Below, in pieces: positions 9,549 through 18,365 of a stretch of DNA of 64,000 nucleotides. Each line of letters starts with the position of its first letter. The stretch's first letter is position 1. The DNA is from Bacteroides mediterraneensis (lineage in GTDB: Bacteria > Bacteroidota > Bacteroidia > Bacteroidales > Bacteroidaceae): NCBI RefSeq assembly GCF_900128455.1, contig NZ_LT635783.1:3904359-3968358 (forward strand), given 5' to 3'. The notes below the pieces were generated by a model. The model saw only the letters and a list, made by a program, of their open reading frames with translations. It did no database searches and was not told where the DNA came from. Both the position numbers and the translations under genes were made by a program.

Positions 9549-11153
9549 ATGAAAAAATATGCAATCATATTGGGCGTTTTGAGTTTGGCCGCATGCAGCG
9601 ATAACACTCCCGAAAATCCTGGAGAAAATCAGGAAGAAATAGTCAGTGTGGAAAAAAATGTAACGATTGATGCGGGACAGGCTTTTCAGACAATGGTCGG
9701 TTTTGGTGCATCCGACTGTTGGACACCTGCGTATATTGGTAAATATTGGACAAGTAGCCGTGACCGTATTTCTGAACTTTTGTTCTCCTCGGAAATTGTG
9801 GATGGACAGCCAAAAGGAATCGGACTCTCCATGTGGCGGGTGAATTTAGGCGGTGGAAGCGCAGAACAAGGCGATGGAAGTGGTATTGTAGACAAGTCGC
9901 GACGTGCGGAGTCTTATCTGACGGATAACTTGTCGTTAGATTGGACGCGTTGTGAGGGGCAGCGATATTTCATGAGCCGGGCCAAAGAATTTGGAGTGAA
10001 TGATTTTGTGCTGTTCAGTAATACTCCTCCGGTAAAGTACACCTTGAACGGAAAGGGATTTTCCCAAAATGGAGGCAGTGCGAACCTGAAATCAGAGTGC
10101 TATGATGATTTTGCTTCTTATATGGCGGAGGTCGCTAAACATTATGTGGATGAAGGATATCCGGTCAGCCATATCTCTCCGGTGAATGAACCGCAGTATA
10201 ATTGGGATGGAAATGGTCAGGAAGGTAGTGGCTGGAAAAATGAGGAAGTGGCTAAACTGGCTCGGGAACTTGATGCACAGCTGACTCAAAAGGGGCTTTC
10301 TACCAATATTTTATTAGGAGAGTCCGGAGATTGGGAGTATCTTTACAAGGTGAAGGATGATGCGAACCGCAGTAATGTACTTTCGGCCTTTTTTTCTTCT
10401 TCATCTCCTGCCTATGTGGGCGATTTGTCGCATGTGGAGAAGTTGATTTGTGGACATAGTTATTGGACAGATGGCACGTGGGATGGAATGCGTGACGTTC
10501 GTAAAAAATTGGCACAGGCTGCCGAACAGTATGGGGTAGATGTGTGGCAAAGCGAATGGAGTATGCTGGGCGATAATTATAGCTCGTCGGAATTTGTCGG
10601 ATATGATGCCGCTTCAGAAATGGATATCGCTTTGTATATGTCGAAAGTCATTCATAACGACCTGACGGTGGCTAACGTTACTTCCTGGAATTATTGGGTA
10701 GCGATGGATGTGTCCAGATGGGGACAGAAGAACCGTTTCTTGTTGGTGGCATTGACCCCTAAAGGTTGGGCCGGAGACAAGGAAAGCATAGATAACCTGG
10801 AAGAGGAAGGAAGCTTCAATGCGACTTCAACTTTATGGGTATTGGGTAATTACAGTCGTTTTATCCGTCCTGGATACCATCGGATTTCTATGACATTAAA
10901 TGAGTCGATGAGTTTCTTCGGCTCTGCCTGGATGTCACCGCAGCAGGATTGCATTGTAGCGGTGTACACGAATCTGTCGAGCAAGGGCATTCGTTTGAAC
11001 GAAACACGTCAGAATTGGGGCGGAGAACCGAAAACCATCAAGACGTATACCACTTCGGGCACCAAGCAACTGGTTGAGAAAGTTGTACAGCAGGGAGACC
11101 CCGTGGTGTTGGATGCGGAAAGCGTGACTACTGTAGTGTATGAATTCAAATAG
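9549..11153 (+). CDS. GH30 family glycoside hydrolase, lipoprotein
   Basis: A 534-residue retaining endo-type hydrolase of clan GH-A. The ATG start gives MKKYAIILGVLSLAACSDN, a lipoprotein signal with Cys at residue 16; a GTG three bases earlier is less likely. The barrel opens with VTIDAGQAFQTMVGFGASDCW, carries the acid/base Glu at about residue 214 in ISPVNEPQYNW and the nucleophile Glu at about residue 336 in VWQSEWSML, and ends with a beta-sandwich typical of GH30. The FGASDCW opening differs from GH30_3 beta-1,6-glucanases (FGGALTDA-like). Pairing with a GH2 beta-galactosidase suggests an endo-beta-1,6-galactanase-like role, which is inference. It likely cleaves the polymer at the cell surface before SusC/D import. 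Confidence 0.88.
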   Translation: MKKYAIILGVLSLAACSDNTPENPGENQEEIVSVEKNVTIDAGQAFQTMVGFGASDCWTPAYIGKYWTSSRDRISELLFSSEIVDGQPKGIGLSMWRVNLGGGSAEQGDGSGIVDKSRRAESYLTDNLSLDWTRCEGQRYFMSRAKEFGVNDFVLFSNTPPVKYTLNGKGFSQNGGSANLKSECYDDFASYMAEVAKHYVDEGYPVSHISPVNEPQYNWDGNGQEGSGWKNEEVAKLARELDAQLTQKGLSTNILLGESGDWEYLYKVKDDANRSNVLSAFFSSSSPAYVGDLSHVEKLICGHSYWTDGTWDGMRDVRKKLAQAAEQYGVDVWQSEWSMLGDNYSSSEFVGYDAASEMDIALYMSKVIHNDLTVANVTSWNYWVAMDVSRWGQKNRFLLVALTPKGWAGDKESIDNLEEEGSFNATSTLWVLGNYSRFIRPGYHRISMTLNESMSFFGSAWMSPQQDCIVAVYTNLSSKGIRLNETRQNWGGEPKTIKTYTTSGTKQLVEKVVQQGDPVVLDAESVTTVVYEFK

Positions 11154-11170
11154 GAACCAATAAATTGAAG

Positions 11171-13585
11171 ATGAAGAATAAGGCGTTTTGGATAGTGTTA
11201 TTAGGGCTGTTTTCTTGTATGTCGATGCATGCCCAAGTCTCTTTCGGAGAGGCAAAAAAATTTAACGATGGCTGGTTGTTCAGTCTCTCGGATGATAGCC
11301 TGAGTGCATCTGTTTCGTATGATGACAGCAAATGGCGGCAGCTGGACTTGCCACACGACTGGTCTATCGAGGGACAGCTTTCACCTTCGCTGGCAAGTTG
11401 TACGGGTTATCTGCCGGGAGGAATAGGCTGGTACCGGAAACATTTTCAGCTGACTGATGAGGCCGCACGTCATTATATCTATTTTGAAGGTGTGTATAAC
11501 CGGAGTGAGGTGTATTTGAACGGACATCTCCTGGGTAAGCGTCCCAACGGTTACATTTCTTTTATGTACGACATGACTCCGTATTTGAAAGAAGGCGACA
11601 ATGTGCTGGCCGTGCGTGTAGACCATAGCCGGTATGCAGATTCCCGCTGGTATACGGGTTCGGGTATTTACCGGGATGTATGGATGGTAGCGGCACCGGA
11701 GATTCATTTGGCACAATGGGGATTAGGCTGGCATGCAACTTCGATTACCGACAAGCAGGCTGTCGTTTCAGTAGAACTGGAAGTCGAAAAGCACGTAAAG
11801 GCTGAGGGAAAACTCGAGGTTAAAGCTGCCTTGTATGATGCGGATGGAAAGCTCGTAGCAGAGAGCCAGAAAAGTGTGGCTGGTCATGAAGCGGGACTTT
11901 CCAAGCAAACCCTTTCGTTGAAGGTGAAGAAGCCGCACCGTTGGAACCTGAATGATCCTTATCTTTATACATTGAAGGCTGAGCTGTATTGCGATGGAAA
12001 GCGGATGGATGGTGCTGTTAGTTCTGTAGGTCTGCGTACACTTCAGTTTGATGCCAACAAGGGATTCGCATTGAACGGACAGTGGATGAAGGTGAAAGGG
12101 GTGTGTCTGCATCATGATGCCGGAGTGCTGGGTGCAGTCGTACCGCCGGAGGTTTGGGAAAGACGTTTGAAGAACTTGAAAGCAATCGGAGCGAATGCCA
12201 TCCGTATGAGCCACAATCCGCAGGCTCCGGTGCTGTATGATTTATGTGACCGCATGGGATTTCTGGTCATGGATGAGGCTTCCGATGAATGGGAATTTCC
12301 GAAACGTAAATGGATTCAAGGATGGAATGTGGGAGAACCCAGTTATGACGGTTCTTTCGACTTCTTTGAAGAATGGATTGAACAGGATGTGACGGATATG
12401 GTACGTCGCGACCGGAATCATCCGTCTGTCTTTTTGTGGAGTATCGGAAACGAGGTGGATTATCCCAATGACCCTTATTCTCATCCGATATTGGATGGAG
12501 CAAAGATTAACCAGCCGATGTTCGGAGGTTACAAGCCCGATGCCCCTGATGCCATGCGGATTGGGGTGATTGCCCAGAAACTGGCGGCTTGTGTGCGAGC
12601 CGTAGATACTTCACGCCCGGTTACGGGAGCATTGGCCGGTGTGATCATGTCCAACCAGACGGCTTATCCGGAAGCGGTAGACGTGGTAGGATATAATTAT
12701 ACGGAAGACCGTTATGCAGAAGACCACAAAACTTACCCGAAGCGTATCATTTACGGAAGTGAAACAGGAGTAGGCATTGAGGCTTGGCATGCCGTTCGTG
12801 ACAATGATTTCATTTTCGGACAGTTCCTTTGGACGGGTACTGATTATCTGGGTGAAGCCGGAAGATGGCCGTCCCGTGGATTGTATACAGGTTTGCTGGA
12901 CTTCGGCAGTTTTGCGAAGCCGCGTGGTTATTTCCGGGCTTCGTTGTGGAGCGATAAACCGATGACATACATCGGTACTTATCCGGTGAAACCGGGACAC
13001 AGTTGGCTTTCCATGGATGCTTGGGACAGCTGGAACTATGCTTCGGGCCAGCTGATTCGGGTGGTATGTTATACCAACGCACCACAGGCACGCCTGTTGC
13101 TCGACGGAAAGGAAGTCGGACCGATGAAGCCTTACGATGACAAGAGCGGAATCATCTACTGGGACATTCCTTATCAGGATGGAGAACTTCGTGCCGAAGG
13201 TTGTGATGAAAGCGGAAAAGTGCTTTCTACCTATACAATAAAGACTTCGGGACGTCCATACGCGCTGCGGGCTACGGTAGATAAGGACGTGTTGTCGCCG
13301 GAAAAAGCTACGGCTCATGTTACGATTGAAGTGGTCGATGAGCAGGGCACTGTGGTGAAATTGGGAGACAACGAAGTGACTTGTGAAATTGAGGGTCCCG
13401 CTCGTCTTTTAGGATTGGAAGGCTCAGATAACAGTGACATGAGTGATTATACGGATAACCGTCATCGGGCTTATCACGGCCGTTTGCTGGCTTATATCCA
13501 AACTACAGGACAGAAAGGAGAGATTCGGGTCAAACTGACTTCTCCGCTTTTGAAAGGAACGGAAGTGGTATTGAAAGCTGAATAA
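11171..13585 (+). CDS. GH2 beta-galactosidase-type exo-hydrolase, secreted
   Basis: An 804-residue GH2 enzyme that would release terminal beta-galactose (or a related sugar) from oligosaccharides in the periplasm. Signal peptide MKNKAFWIVLLGLFSCMSMHA; a TTG two codons earlier is possible but weaker. The sugar-binding jelly roll (FNDGWLF ... WYRKHFQL, GSGIYRDVWM) is followed by the Ig-like domain and the barrel. The acid/base Glu428 lies in LWSIGNEVDYP and the nucleophile Glu at about 531 in IIYGSETGVG. The C-terminal half carries the DUF4982-like and Ig-like modules (GHSWLSMDAWDSWNY, VLSPEKATAHVTIEVVDEQG) common in Bacteroides GH2. It is the last gene of the PUL, 17 bases after GH30. Substrate beyond a beta-linked galactoside is not certain. 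Confidence 0.9.
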   Translation: MKNKAFWIVLLGLFSCMSMHAQVSFGEAKKFNDGWLFSLSDDSLSASVSYDDSKWRQLDLPHDWSIEGQLSPSLASCTGYLPGGIGWYRKHFQLTDEAARHYIYFEGVYNRSEVYLNGHLLGKRPNGYISFMYDMTPYLKEGDNVLAVRVDHSRYADSRWYTGSGIYRDVWMVAAPEIHLAQWGLGWHATSITDKQAVVSVELEVEKHVKAEGKLEVKAALYDADGKLVAESQKSVAGHEAGLSKQTLSLKVKKPHRWNLNDPYLYTLKAELYCDGKRMDGAVSSVGLRTLQFDANKGFALNGQWMKVKGVCLHHDAGVLGAVVPPEVWERRLKNLKAIGANAIRMSHNPQAPVLYDLCDRMGFLVMDEASDEWEFPKRKWIQGWNVGEPSYDGSFDFFEEWIEQDVTDMVRRDRNHPSVFLWSIGNEVDYPNDPYSHPILDGAKINQPMFGGYKPDAPDAMRIGVIAQKLAACVRAVDTSRPVTGALAGVIMSNQTAYPEAVDVVGYNYTEDRYAEDHKTYPKRIIYGSETGVGIEAWHAVRDNDFIFGQFLWTGTDYLGEAGRWPSRGLYTGLLDFGSFAKPRGYFRASLWSDKPMTYIGTYPVKPGHSWLSMDAWDSWNYASGQLIRVVCYTNAPQARLLLDGKEVGPMKPYDDKSGIIYWDIPYQDGELRAEGCDESGKVLSTYTIKTSGRPYALRATVDKDVLSPEKATAHVTIEVVDEQGTVVKLGDNEVTCEIEGPARLLGLEGSDNSDMSDYTDNRHRAYHGRLLAYIQTTGQKGEIRVKLTSPLLKGTEVVLKAE

Positions 13586-13597
13586 TCCTCCTTAGGC

Positions 13598-13685
13598 AGT
13601 ACTGCAGTACTCCCCTGAAAGTACTGGAGTACTGCCGAGGAAGTACTACGGTACTGCTTAGGAAGTACTGGCAGAGCACCGGCAG
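13598..13685. repeat. Four tandem 22-bp units built on AGTACT palindromes
   Basis: Units start at 13598, 13620, 13642 and 13664, exactly 22 bases apart. The first begins with the perfect palindrome AGTACTGCAGTACT; the second and third begin AGTACTGGAGTACT and AGTACTACGGTACT; the fourth keeps only AGTACT and then diverges. Unit tails share GCYKAGGA. It fills the gap just after the GH2 stop codon and codes for no credible protein. Confidence 0.8.
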
Positions 13686-13717
13686 GCTGTCTGAAAGGCG
13701 CCTGGCCGGGCTTTTTG
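13679..13717 (+). terminator. GC-rich terminator of the PUL operon
   Basis: CCGGCAGGC pairs with GCCTGGCCGG (one bulged base) and is followed by CTTTTTG. It lies after the palindromic repeats and before the convergent luxS gene. Confidence 0.6.
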
Positions 13718-13778
13718 TTTTCTGGACCTGCCCTCAGGAGATGCTCTGTGCGTGGCTTTTGGGGCAGGGAGTATGATT

Positions 13779-14264
13779 TTACAGGGAAGCCGGATAGTTC
13801 AGGTTTTCTTCGGTGAGCTGTTCCAGCACTTCGTGCAGGAACTTGGCAGCTTCCCATTTCGCCATGGGCAAGTTCATCATAAGATAGTTGCCGCAATCTT
13901 TGGGAGTGGCCCCCGGCACTTCGCCTTCATAGTCGGCAATGAAGCGGAAGGTTTCGTTCATCAGCGGTGCAATGTCTTTGGATTGCAGGTCACCTTTCAC
14001 TACCAGGTAGTTTCCGGTGAGGCAGCCCATCGGGCCCCAATAGATGATTTTATCGGCCCATACCGGATGGTTGCGTAGGAAAGTGGCAGCCAGGTGTTCG
14101 ATGGTATGGATGGCCGCAGGGCCTAACGCCGGTTCACGGTTCGGCTCTTTCATGCGGATATCGAAAGTGGTGACCATTTCATTTCCGACTTCATCTTTAC
14201 GGGATACGAAAATGCCACGTTTCAGATGAATATGGTCTACGGTAAAGCTTGGTATCTTTTTCAT
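13779..14264 (-). CDS. luxS: S-ribosylhomocysteine lyase LuxS
   Basis: Cleaves S-ribosylhomocysteine to homocysteine and DPD, the precursor of autoinducer AI-2. The 161-residue protein has the metal ligands His53 and His57 in HTIEH with Glu56, the catalytic Cys81 in GPMGCLTG, and the third metal ligand Cys124 in PKDCGNY. Length is normal. It follows mtnN after 6 bases, so the two enzymes that detoxify S-adenosylhomocysteine form one unit. Confidence 0.98.
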   Translation of the reverse strand: MKKIPSFTVDHIHLKRGIFVSRKDEVGNEMVTTFDIRMKEPNREPALGPAAIHTIEHLAATFLRNHPVWADKIIYWGPMGCLTGNYLVVKGDLQSKDIAPLMNETFRFIADYEGEVPGATPKDCGNYLMMNLPMAKWEAAKFLHEVLEQLTEENLNYPASL

Positions 14265-14270
14265 GATTCG

Positions 14271-14966
14271 TTATAGTTTGTTGGGTAATGCTTTCAAGAA
14301 AGTCTCGGTCACATGGAAGGAGCGGTCGGCCATTTCCCCCCAAAAGTTCAGGTACTGTTCAAAATGCTTGTCGGCTCCCGGAGTGTCACTGATGATGCGG
14401 AAGCTGATGAAAGGCACCTGATAGAGGTAGCATACTTGGGCGATGGAAGCCGATTCCATATCGACAGCCAGTCCCTCAGGGAAGTTATGCTTGATTTCGT
14501 CCAGTTCGCTGCGGTCGGTGATGAACTTGTCGCCCGTGCAGATAAGACCTCCGTGAATGGCTGTTTCCGTATCCAGTGAGAGCGCACACTGATAGAGCGT
14601 TTCGTTGCCTTGGAAGAACGTCGGGAGACCTTGTATCTGTCCGTAGGCATTGCCTTCGCCGCACCATACGTCGTGGTACACGATTTGCTGGCTGACTACC
14701 ACATCCATTATTTTCAGGCAGCTGTCGATTCCTCCTGCCACTCCGGTGCTGATGATGCAGTCGGGCTGGAAGGTGCGGATGAGTTCCACGGTACCTGCGG
14801 CAGCATTGACTTTCCCGATGCCGCATTGCATCAGAATGATGGTATTGTGCTTGATGGAGCCTTCGATGTAGGTGAAGGGGCCCTCTTTACGTTCAGTCTT
14901 GTTCTCGAGTTGGTTGGCCAGTTGCTTCTGTTCGGAAGCCATGGCGGTGATGATTCCTATTTTCAT
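14271..14966 (-). CDS. mtnN: 5'-methylthioadenosine/S-adenosylhomocysteine nucleosidase
   Basis: Removes adenine from S-adenosylhomocysteine and methylthioadenosine, giving the substrate of the downstream LuxS. The 231-residue protein has the family N-terminus MKIGIITAMASEQ with the catalytic Glu, the glycine-rich CGIGKVNAAAGT, TGVAGG, the ribose-binding VDMESASIAQVC and the catalytic Asp in FRIISDTPG. It is cytoplasmic. It is divergent from the YfhO gene and shares an 80-base promoter region with it. Confidence 0.97.
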   Translation of the reverse strand: MKIGIITAMASEQKQLANQLENKTERKEGPFTYIEGSIKHNTIILMQCGIGKVNAAAGTVELIRTFQPDCIISTGVAGGIDSCLKIMDVVVSQQIVYHDVWCGEGNAYGQIQGLPTFFQGNETLYQCALSLDTETAIHGGLICTGDKFITDRSELDEIKHNFPEGLAVDMESASIAQVCYLYQVPFISFRIISDTPGADKHFEQYLNFWGEMADRSFHVTETFLKALPNKL

Positions 14967-14988
14967 GCGTTAAAAAAGATTTTCAGGG

Positions 14989-14996
14989 CAAATTTA
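14989..14996 (-). promoter_or_regulatory. Predicted -7 element of mtnN-luxS
   Basis: The minus strand reads TAAATTTG, matching TAnnTTTG, 23 bases before the mtnN start. Confidence 0.5.
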
Positions 14997-15019
14997 CGAC
15001 TTTTCAGGCAGTATTATGT

Positions 15020-15027
15020 TATCTTTG
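15020..15027 (+). promoter_or_regulatory. Predicted -7 element of the YfhO-type gene
   Basis: TATCTTTG matches TAnnTTTG and lies 19 bases before the start codon; it is back to back with the mtnN promoter. Confidence 0.55.
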
Positions 15028-15046
15028 CCTGCCGAAAACATTAATT

Positions 15047-17548
15047 ATGAATAATATGAACTTGTTCAAGAAACTACTGCCCGACGTGGTAGTCATCGTT
15101 CTTTTTGCTATCATTTCGTTTGCTTATTTCTTTCCGGCAGTGACCGAAGGACGCATTCTGGCACAGCACGATGCCGTGGCCGGTATCGGTTCGGGACGTG
15201 AGATGAGTGAATACTTGGAGAAGACAGGTGAGCGGACCCGGTGGACCAATTCTATCTTTGGCGGTATGCCTACCTATCAGATGTCGCCCAGTTACGACTC
15301 GACCGATACGTTGAGCTGGATTCAGAAGGTGTATCACCTCTTTTTGCCGACTTACGTGTGGTATGTGTTTGTAATGCTGCTGGGCTTTTATATCCTGTTG
15401 CGGGCTTTTGATTTCAAGGTGTGGATGTCGGCACTGGGGGCTATTCTCTGGGCCTTCTCGTCTTATTTCTTCATCATCATTGCCGCCGGACATATCTGGA
15501 AGTTTGTGGCTTTGGCTTATATCCCGCCCACGATTGCCGGTATGGTACTGGCTTATCGGGGGAAACTGCTGGCGGGAAGTATCGTGACCGCTTTGTTTGT
15601 CGCGCTTCAGATTATGGCCAACCATCCGCAGATGAGTTATTACTTCTTGTTTGTCATGCTGTTTATGGCGATTGCCTACGGTGTGATGGCATGGCGGGAA
15701 AAAAAGATGCCTCAGTTTATCAAAGCTACTGGAGTCTTGATTGTGGCTGGTCTGGTAGGGGTCTGCGTGAACTTGTCGAACCTGTATCACACGTATGAAT
15801 ACAGCAAGGAGACCATGCGTGGCAAGAGCGAACTGGTAAAAGAAAATACTTCGGACCAGACCAGCAGCGGACTGGAACGAAGCTATATCACCCAGTGGAG
15901 TTATGGAATCGGGGAAACTTTTTCCTTGCTGGTACCCAATGTGAAAGGAGGTGCTTCTGTACCGTTGGCAAACAATGAAAAGGCCATGGAGAAGGCCGAC
16001 CCGAATTATATGGGGCTGTATAGCCAGCTGGGGCAATATTGGGGTGAACAGCCCGGTACTTCCGGACCGGTGTATGTAGGTGCTTTCGTGATGTTTCTTT
16101 TCATTCTGGGACTGTTTATTGTGAAGGGTCCGATGAAATGGGCATTGGTAGTCGGTACCGCGTTCTCCATCTTGCTCTCCTGGGGGCATAACTTCATGGG
16201 GCTGACAGATTTCTTTATCGACTATATCCCGATGTACAGCAAGTTCCGTGCGGTATCTTCTATTCTGGTCATTGCAGAGTTTACCATTCCTTTGCTGGCC
16301 ATTATGGCATTGAAAGAAGTGGTAGAGCGTCCGCAATTGTGGAATGAATCGCGCAAAGCCTTTTACATCACTTTTGTGTTGACGGGTGGCCTGTCTTTGC
16401 TGTTTGCATTGGCACCGAGCTTCTTCTTCCCGTCGTATGTCTCTTCTGCCGAAATGAACGCGTTGCAGAATGCCATTCCGGCCGACCAGCTGGCTCCGAT
16501 TCTGGTTAATCTGGAAGAGGTGCGTAAATCCATCTTTACGTCCGACGCATGGCGCAGTTTCTTTGTGGTATTGATAGGAGCAGTGCTGTTGTGGGCATAT
16601 TGCGCCGGGAAGTTGAAAGCCAAACTCCTGGTGGGTCTGCTGGCTTTGTTGTGTTTGGTCGATATGTGGAGTGTCAACAAGCGCTATCTGTACGATGAGC
16701 AGTTCGTAGCAAAAGGCACGGAGATGCAGCCTTTCTTGGAACCGTCGGAAACTGACCGGGAGGTTCTGCAAGACAAATCGCTGGACTATCGTGTGCTGAA
16801 CTTGTCCGTCAATACGTTCAATGAAAACAATACGGCCTACTGGCACAAGAGTATCGGTGGATATCATGCCGCCAAGCTTCGTCGTTATCAGGAGATGATT
16901 GACGAACATATCCAAGGTGAGATTACTTCTTTATTTAAGACGTTGCCGGCTGTAAATGCCGATTTGAGTCAGGTGGGCGATACGCTGACACCGGTGCTGA
17001 ACATGCTGAACACGCGTTATTTCATCATCCCGTTGCAGCAGGGCAAGACCATTCCGGTATTCAATCCGCATGCGTTAGGCAATGCTTGGTTTGTGGAGAA
17101 GGTGCAATACGTGAACAATGCCAATGAGGAAATAGAGGCCTTGCATCACGTCAATCCGGCAAAGGTGGCCGTGGTCGACAAGAAGTTCCAGAATGAGGTG
17201 AAGGCGTCTGCGGAAGCCGATAGTTTGAATTCGATTGTCTTGACGAATTATGAGCCGAATGCTTTGAAATATGAAGTCAATTCACCGAAAGGAGGAACCG
17301 TGGTCTTTGCCGAAATCTATTATCCGGGCTGGCGTTCGTTCATTGATGGAAACGAAGTGCCTCACGGTCGTGCTGATTACATTCTGCGTGCGATGAACGT
17401 ACCGGCAGGAAAGCATGTCGTAGAATTTACGTTCGACCCGAAATCACTGCATGTGACGGAAACGATTGCTTTTGTGGCACTGGGAATCCTGTTGCTGGCA
17501 ATCGTCGTAGCTGTGGTATTGGCTTGGAGAAAGCAGAAAAAAGAATAA
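15047..17548 (+). CDS. YfhO family integral membrane protein
   Basis: An 833-residue multi-pass protein of the YfhO/DUF6044 type, a GT-C-like fold. In Bacillus YfhO transfers sugars to lipoteichoic acid; the role in Bacteroidota is not settled. A first helix (VVVIVLFAIISFAYFFPAV) is followed by an acidic loop with the family motif WTNSIFGGMPTYQM, about a dozen further helices to residue 545, a large soluble region (residues 560-800) and a last helix before a lysine-rich end (WRKQKKE). The soluble part contains YYPGWRSFIDG, typical of the family C-terminal domain. It is divergent from mtnN and convergent with the minus-strand glycosyltransferase cluster, so a part in surface-glycan decoration is plausible but inferred. 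Confidence 0.9.
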   Translation: MNNMNLFKKLLPDVVVIVLFAIISFAYFFPAVTEGRILAQHDAVAGIGSGREMSEYLEKTGERTRWTNSIFGGMPTYQMSPSYDSTDTLSWIQKVYHLFLPTYVWYVFVMLLGFYILLRAFDFKVWMSALGAILWAFSSYFFIIIAAGHIWKFVALAYIPPTIAGMVLAYRGKLLAGSIVTALFVALQIMANHPQMSYYFLFVMLFMAIAYGVMAWREKKMPQFIKATGVLIVAGLVGVCVNLSNLYHTYEYSKETMRGKSELVKENTSDQTSSGLERSYITQWSYGIGETFSLLVPNVKGGASVPLANNEKAMEKADPNYMGLYSQLGQYWGEQPGTSGPVYVGAFVMFLFILGLFIVKGPMKWALVVGTAFSILLSWGHNFMGLTDFFIDYIPMYSKFRAVSSILVIAEFTIPLLAIMALKEVVERPQLWNESRKAFYITFVLTGGLSLLFALAPSFFFPSYVSSAEMNALQNAIPADQLAPILVNLEEVRKSIFTSDAWRSFFVVLIGAVLLWAYCAGKLKAKLLVGLLALLCLVDMWSVNKRYLYDEQFVAKGTEMQPFLEPSETDREVLQDKSLDYRVLNLSVNTFNENNTAYWHKSIGGYHAAKLRRYQEMIDEHIQGEITSLFKTLPAVNADLSQVGDTLTPVLNMLNTRYFIIPLQQGKTIPVFNPHALGNAWFVEKVQYVNNANEEIEALHHVNPAKVAVVDKKFQNEVKASAEADSLNSIVLTNYEPNALKYEVNSPKGGTVVFAEIYYPGWRSFIDGNEVPHGRADYILRAMNVPAGKHVVEFTFDPKSLHVTETIAFVALGILLLAIVVAVVLAWRKQKKE

Positions 17549-17571
17549 AGGAAAATTACTTTGAGAAGATA

Positions 17572-17625
17572 AAACGTCCTGTGGAAAATGCTTACGCATT
17601 GGAAACAGGACGTTTCTTGTTTTTT
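17572..17625. terminator. Bidirectional terminator overlapping the last codons of the GT2 gene
   Basis: AAACGTCCTGT (17572-17582) pairs with ACAGGACGTTT (17605-17615), with an inner AATGC/GCATT stem, followed by a T-rich tract. The right arm and loop encode the last residues (KRPVSNA) of the convergent glycosyltransferase. Confidence 0.75.
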
Positions 17626-18365
17626 AGGGCCCGAACGACGAACCAGGCATGGTGCATGACGGTAGATACCACTCCATAGTGCTTGCACATGATGTGGAAG
17701 CGTTCTTTCAGGGATGCCTTATGGTTGCGGGTGGTCATACCTTCATTCAGGTAATCAATGAGTATCAGGTGAGTGTGATGGAGCACCTTGCTTTTTTTCA
17801 TGATTCGGATACACCAGTCAAAGTCGGCCGAGAAACGGTAGTGCAGGTCATAGGGTTCTACCAGGTCACGGCGGGCAAAGAAAGCCTGATGGCAGACCAG
17901 CATACCTTCCTTGAAGCTCTTCCAGTTCAGATTTTCGGGGGGACTGAGACGGCGCATGTGCAGAAAGTGTCCTTCTTCGTCCACGATGGCCGTGTCGCCA
18001 TATAGCACATCCGGCAGGGTCGATTCCGTCAGAGAATGTACCATGAGCTGGAGGGTATCGTCTTCGTGCAGCTCATCGCCGGCATTCAGGAAACAGAGGT
18101 AATCGCCGGTAGCCAGCCTGATACCTTTGTTCATGGCGTCATACAGTCCTTTGTCCGGTTCGCTCACCACCGTGTGTATGTGTTCCTTGTACTGGTCGAC
18201 AATCTGTAGCGTACGGTCTTTCGACCCTCCGTCTACGATGATGTATTCCACATTCTTGTAGGTTTGCGTGATGACACTTTGAATGGTATCTTCCAATACG
18301 GCTCCGGCATTGTAAGTGACGGTAATGATAGAGAACTTAGGATGTAAGTGGTGAAAATTATGCAT
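17592..18365 (-). CDS. Glycosyltransferase family 2
   Basis: A 257-residue cytoplasmic or peripheral GT-A enzyme, last gene of the surface-glycan cluster. It opens with the GT2 signature FSIITVTYNAGAVLEDTIQS, has the nucleotide-binding VDGGSKDRT, the SEPDKGLYDAMNKG segment common to WcaE-like transferases, and FLNAGDE in the position of the metal-binding DxD loop. A further match is FSADFDWCIRIMKKS near residue 180. It overlaps the stop of the preceding GT4 by 8 bases, so translation is probably coupled. Donor and acceptor are unknown. Confidence 0.92.
   Translation of the reverse strand: MHNFHHLHPKFSIITVTYNAGAVLEDTIQSVITQTYKNVEYIIVDGGSKDRTLQIVDQYKEHIHTVVSEPDKGLYDAMNKGIRLATGDYLCFLNAGDELHEDDTLQLMVHSLTESTLPDVLYGDTAIVDEEGHFLHMRRLSPPENLNWKSFKEGMLVCHQAFFARRDLVEPYDLHYRFSADFDWCIRIMKKSKVLHHTHLILIDYLNEGMTTRNHKASLKERFHIMCKHYGVVSTVMHHAWFVVRALKNKKRPVSNA

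Noticed and set aside
13598..13685. CRISPR array
   Set aside because: The units are directly adjacent with no unique spacers, and no cas genes are nearby.
15074..16915. 613-codon open frame on the minus strand
   Set aside because: Antisense to the YfhO-type gene; rich in His, Gln and Arg with no domain, while the plus frame is a clear membrane protein.
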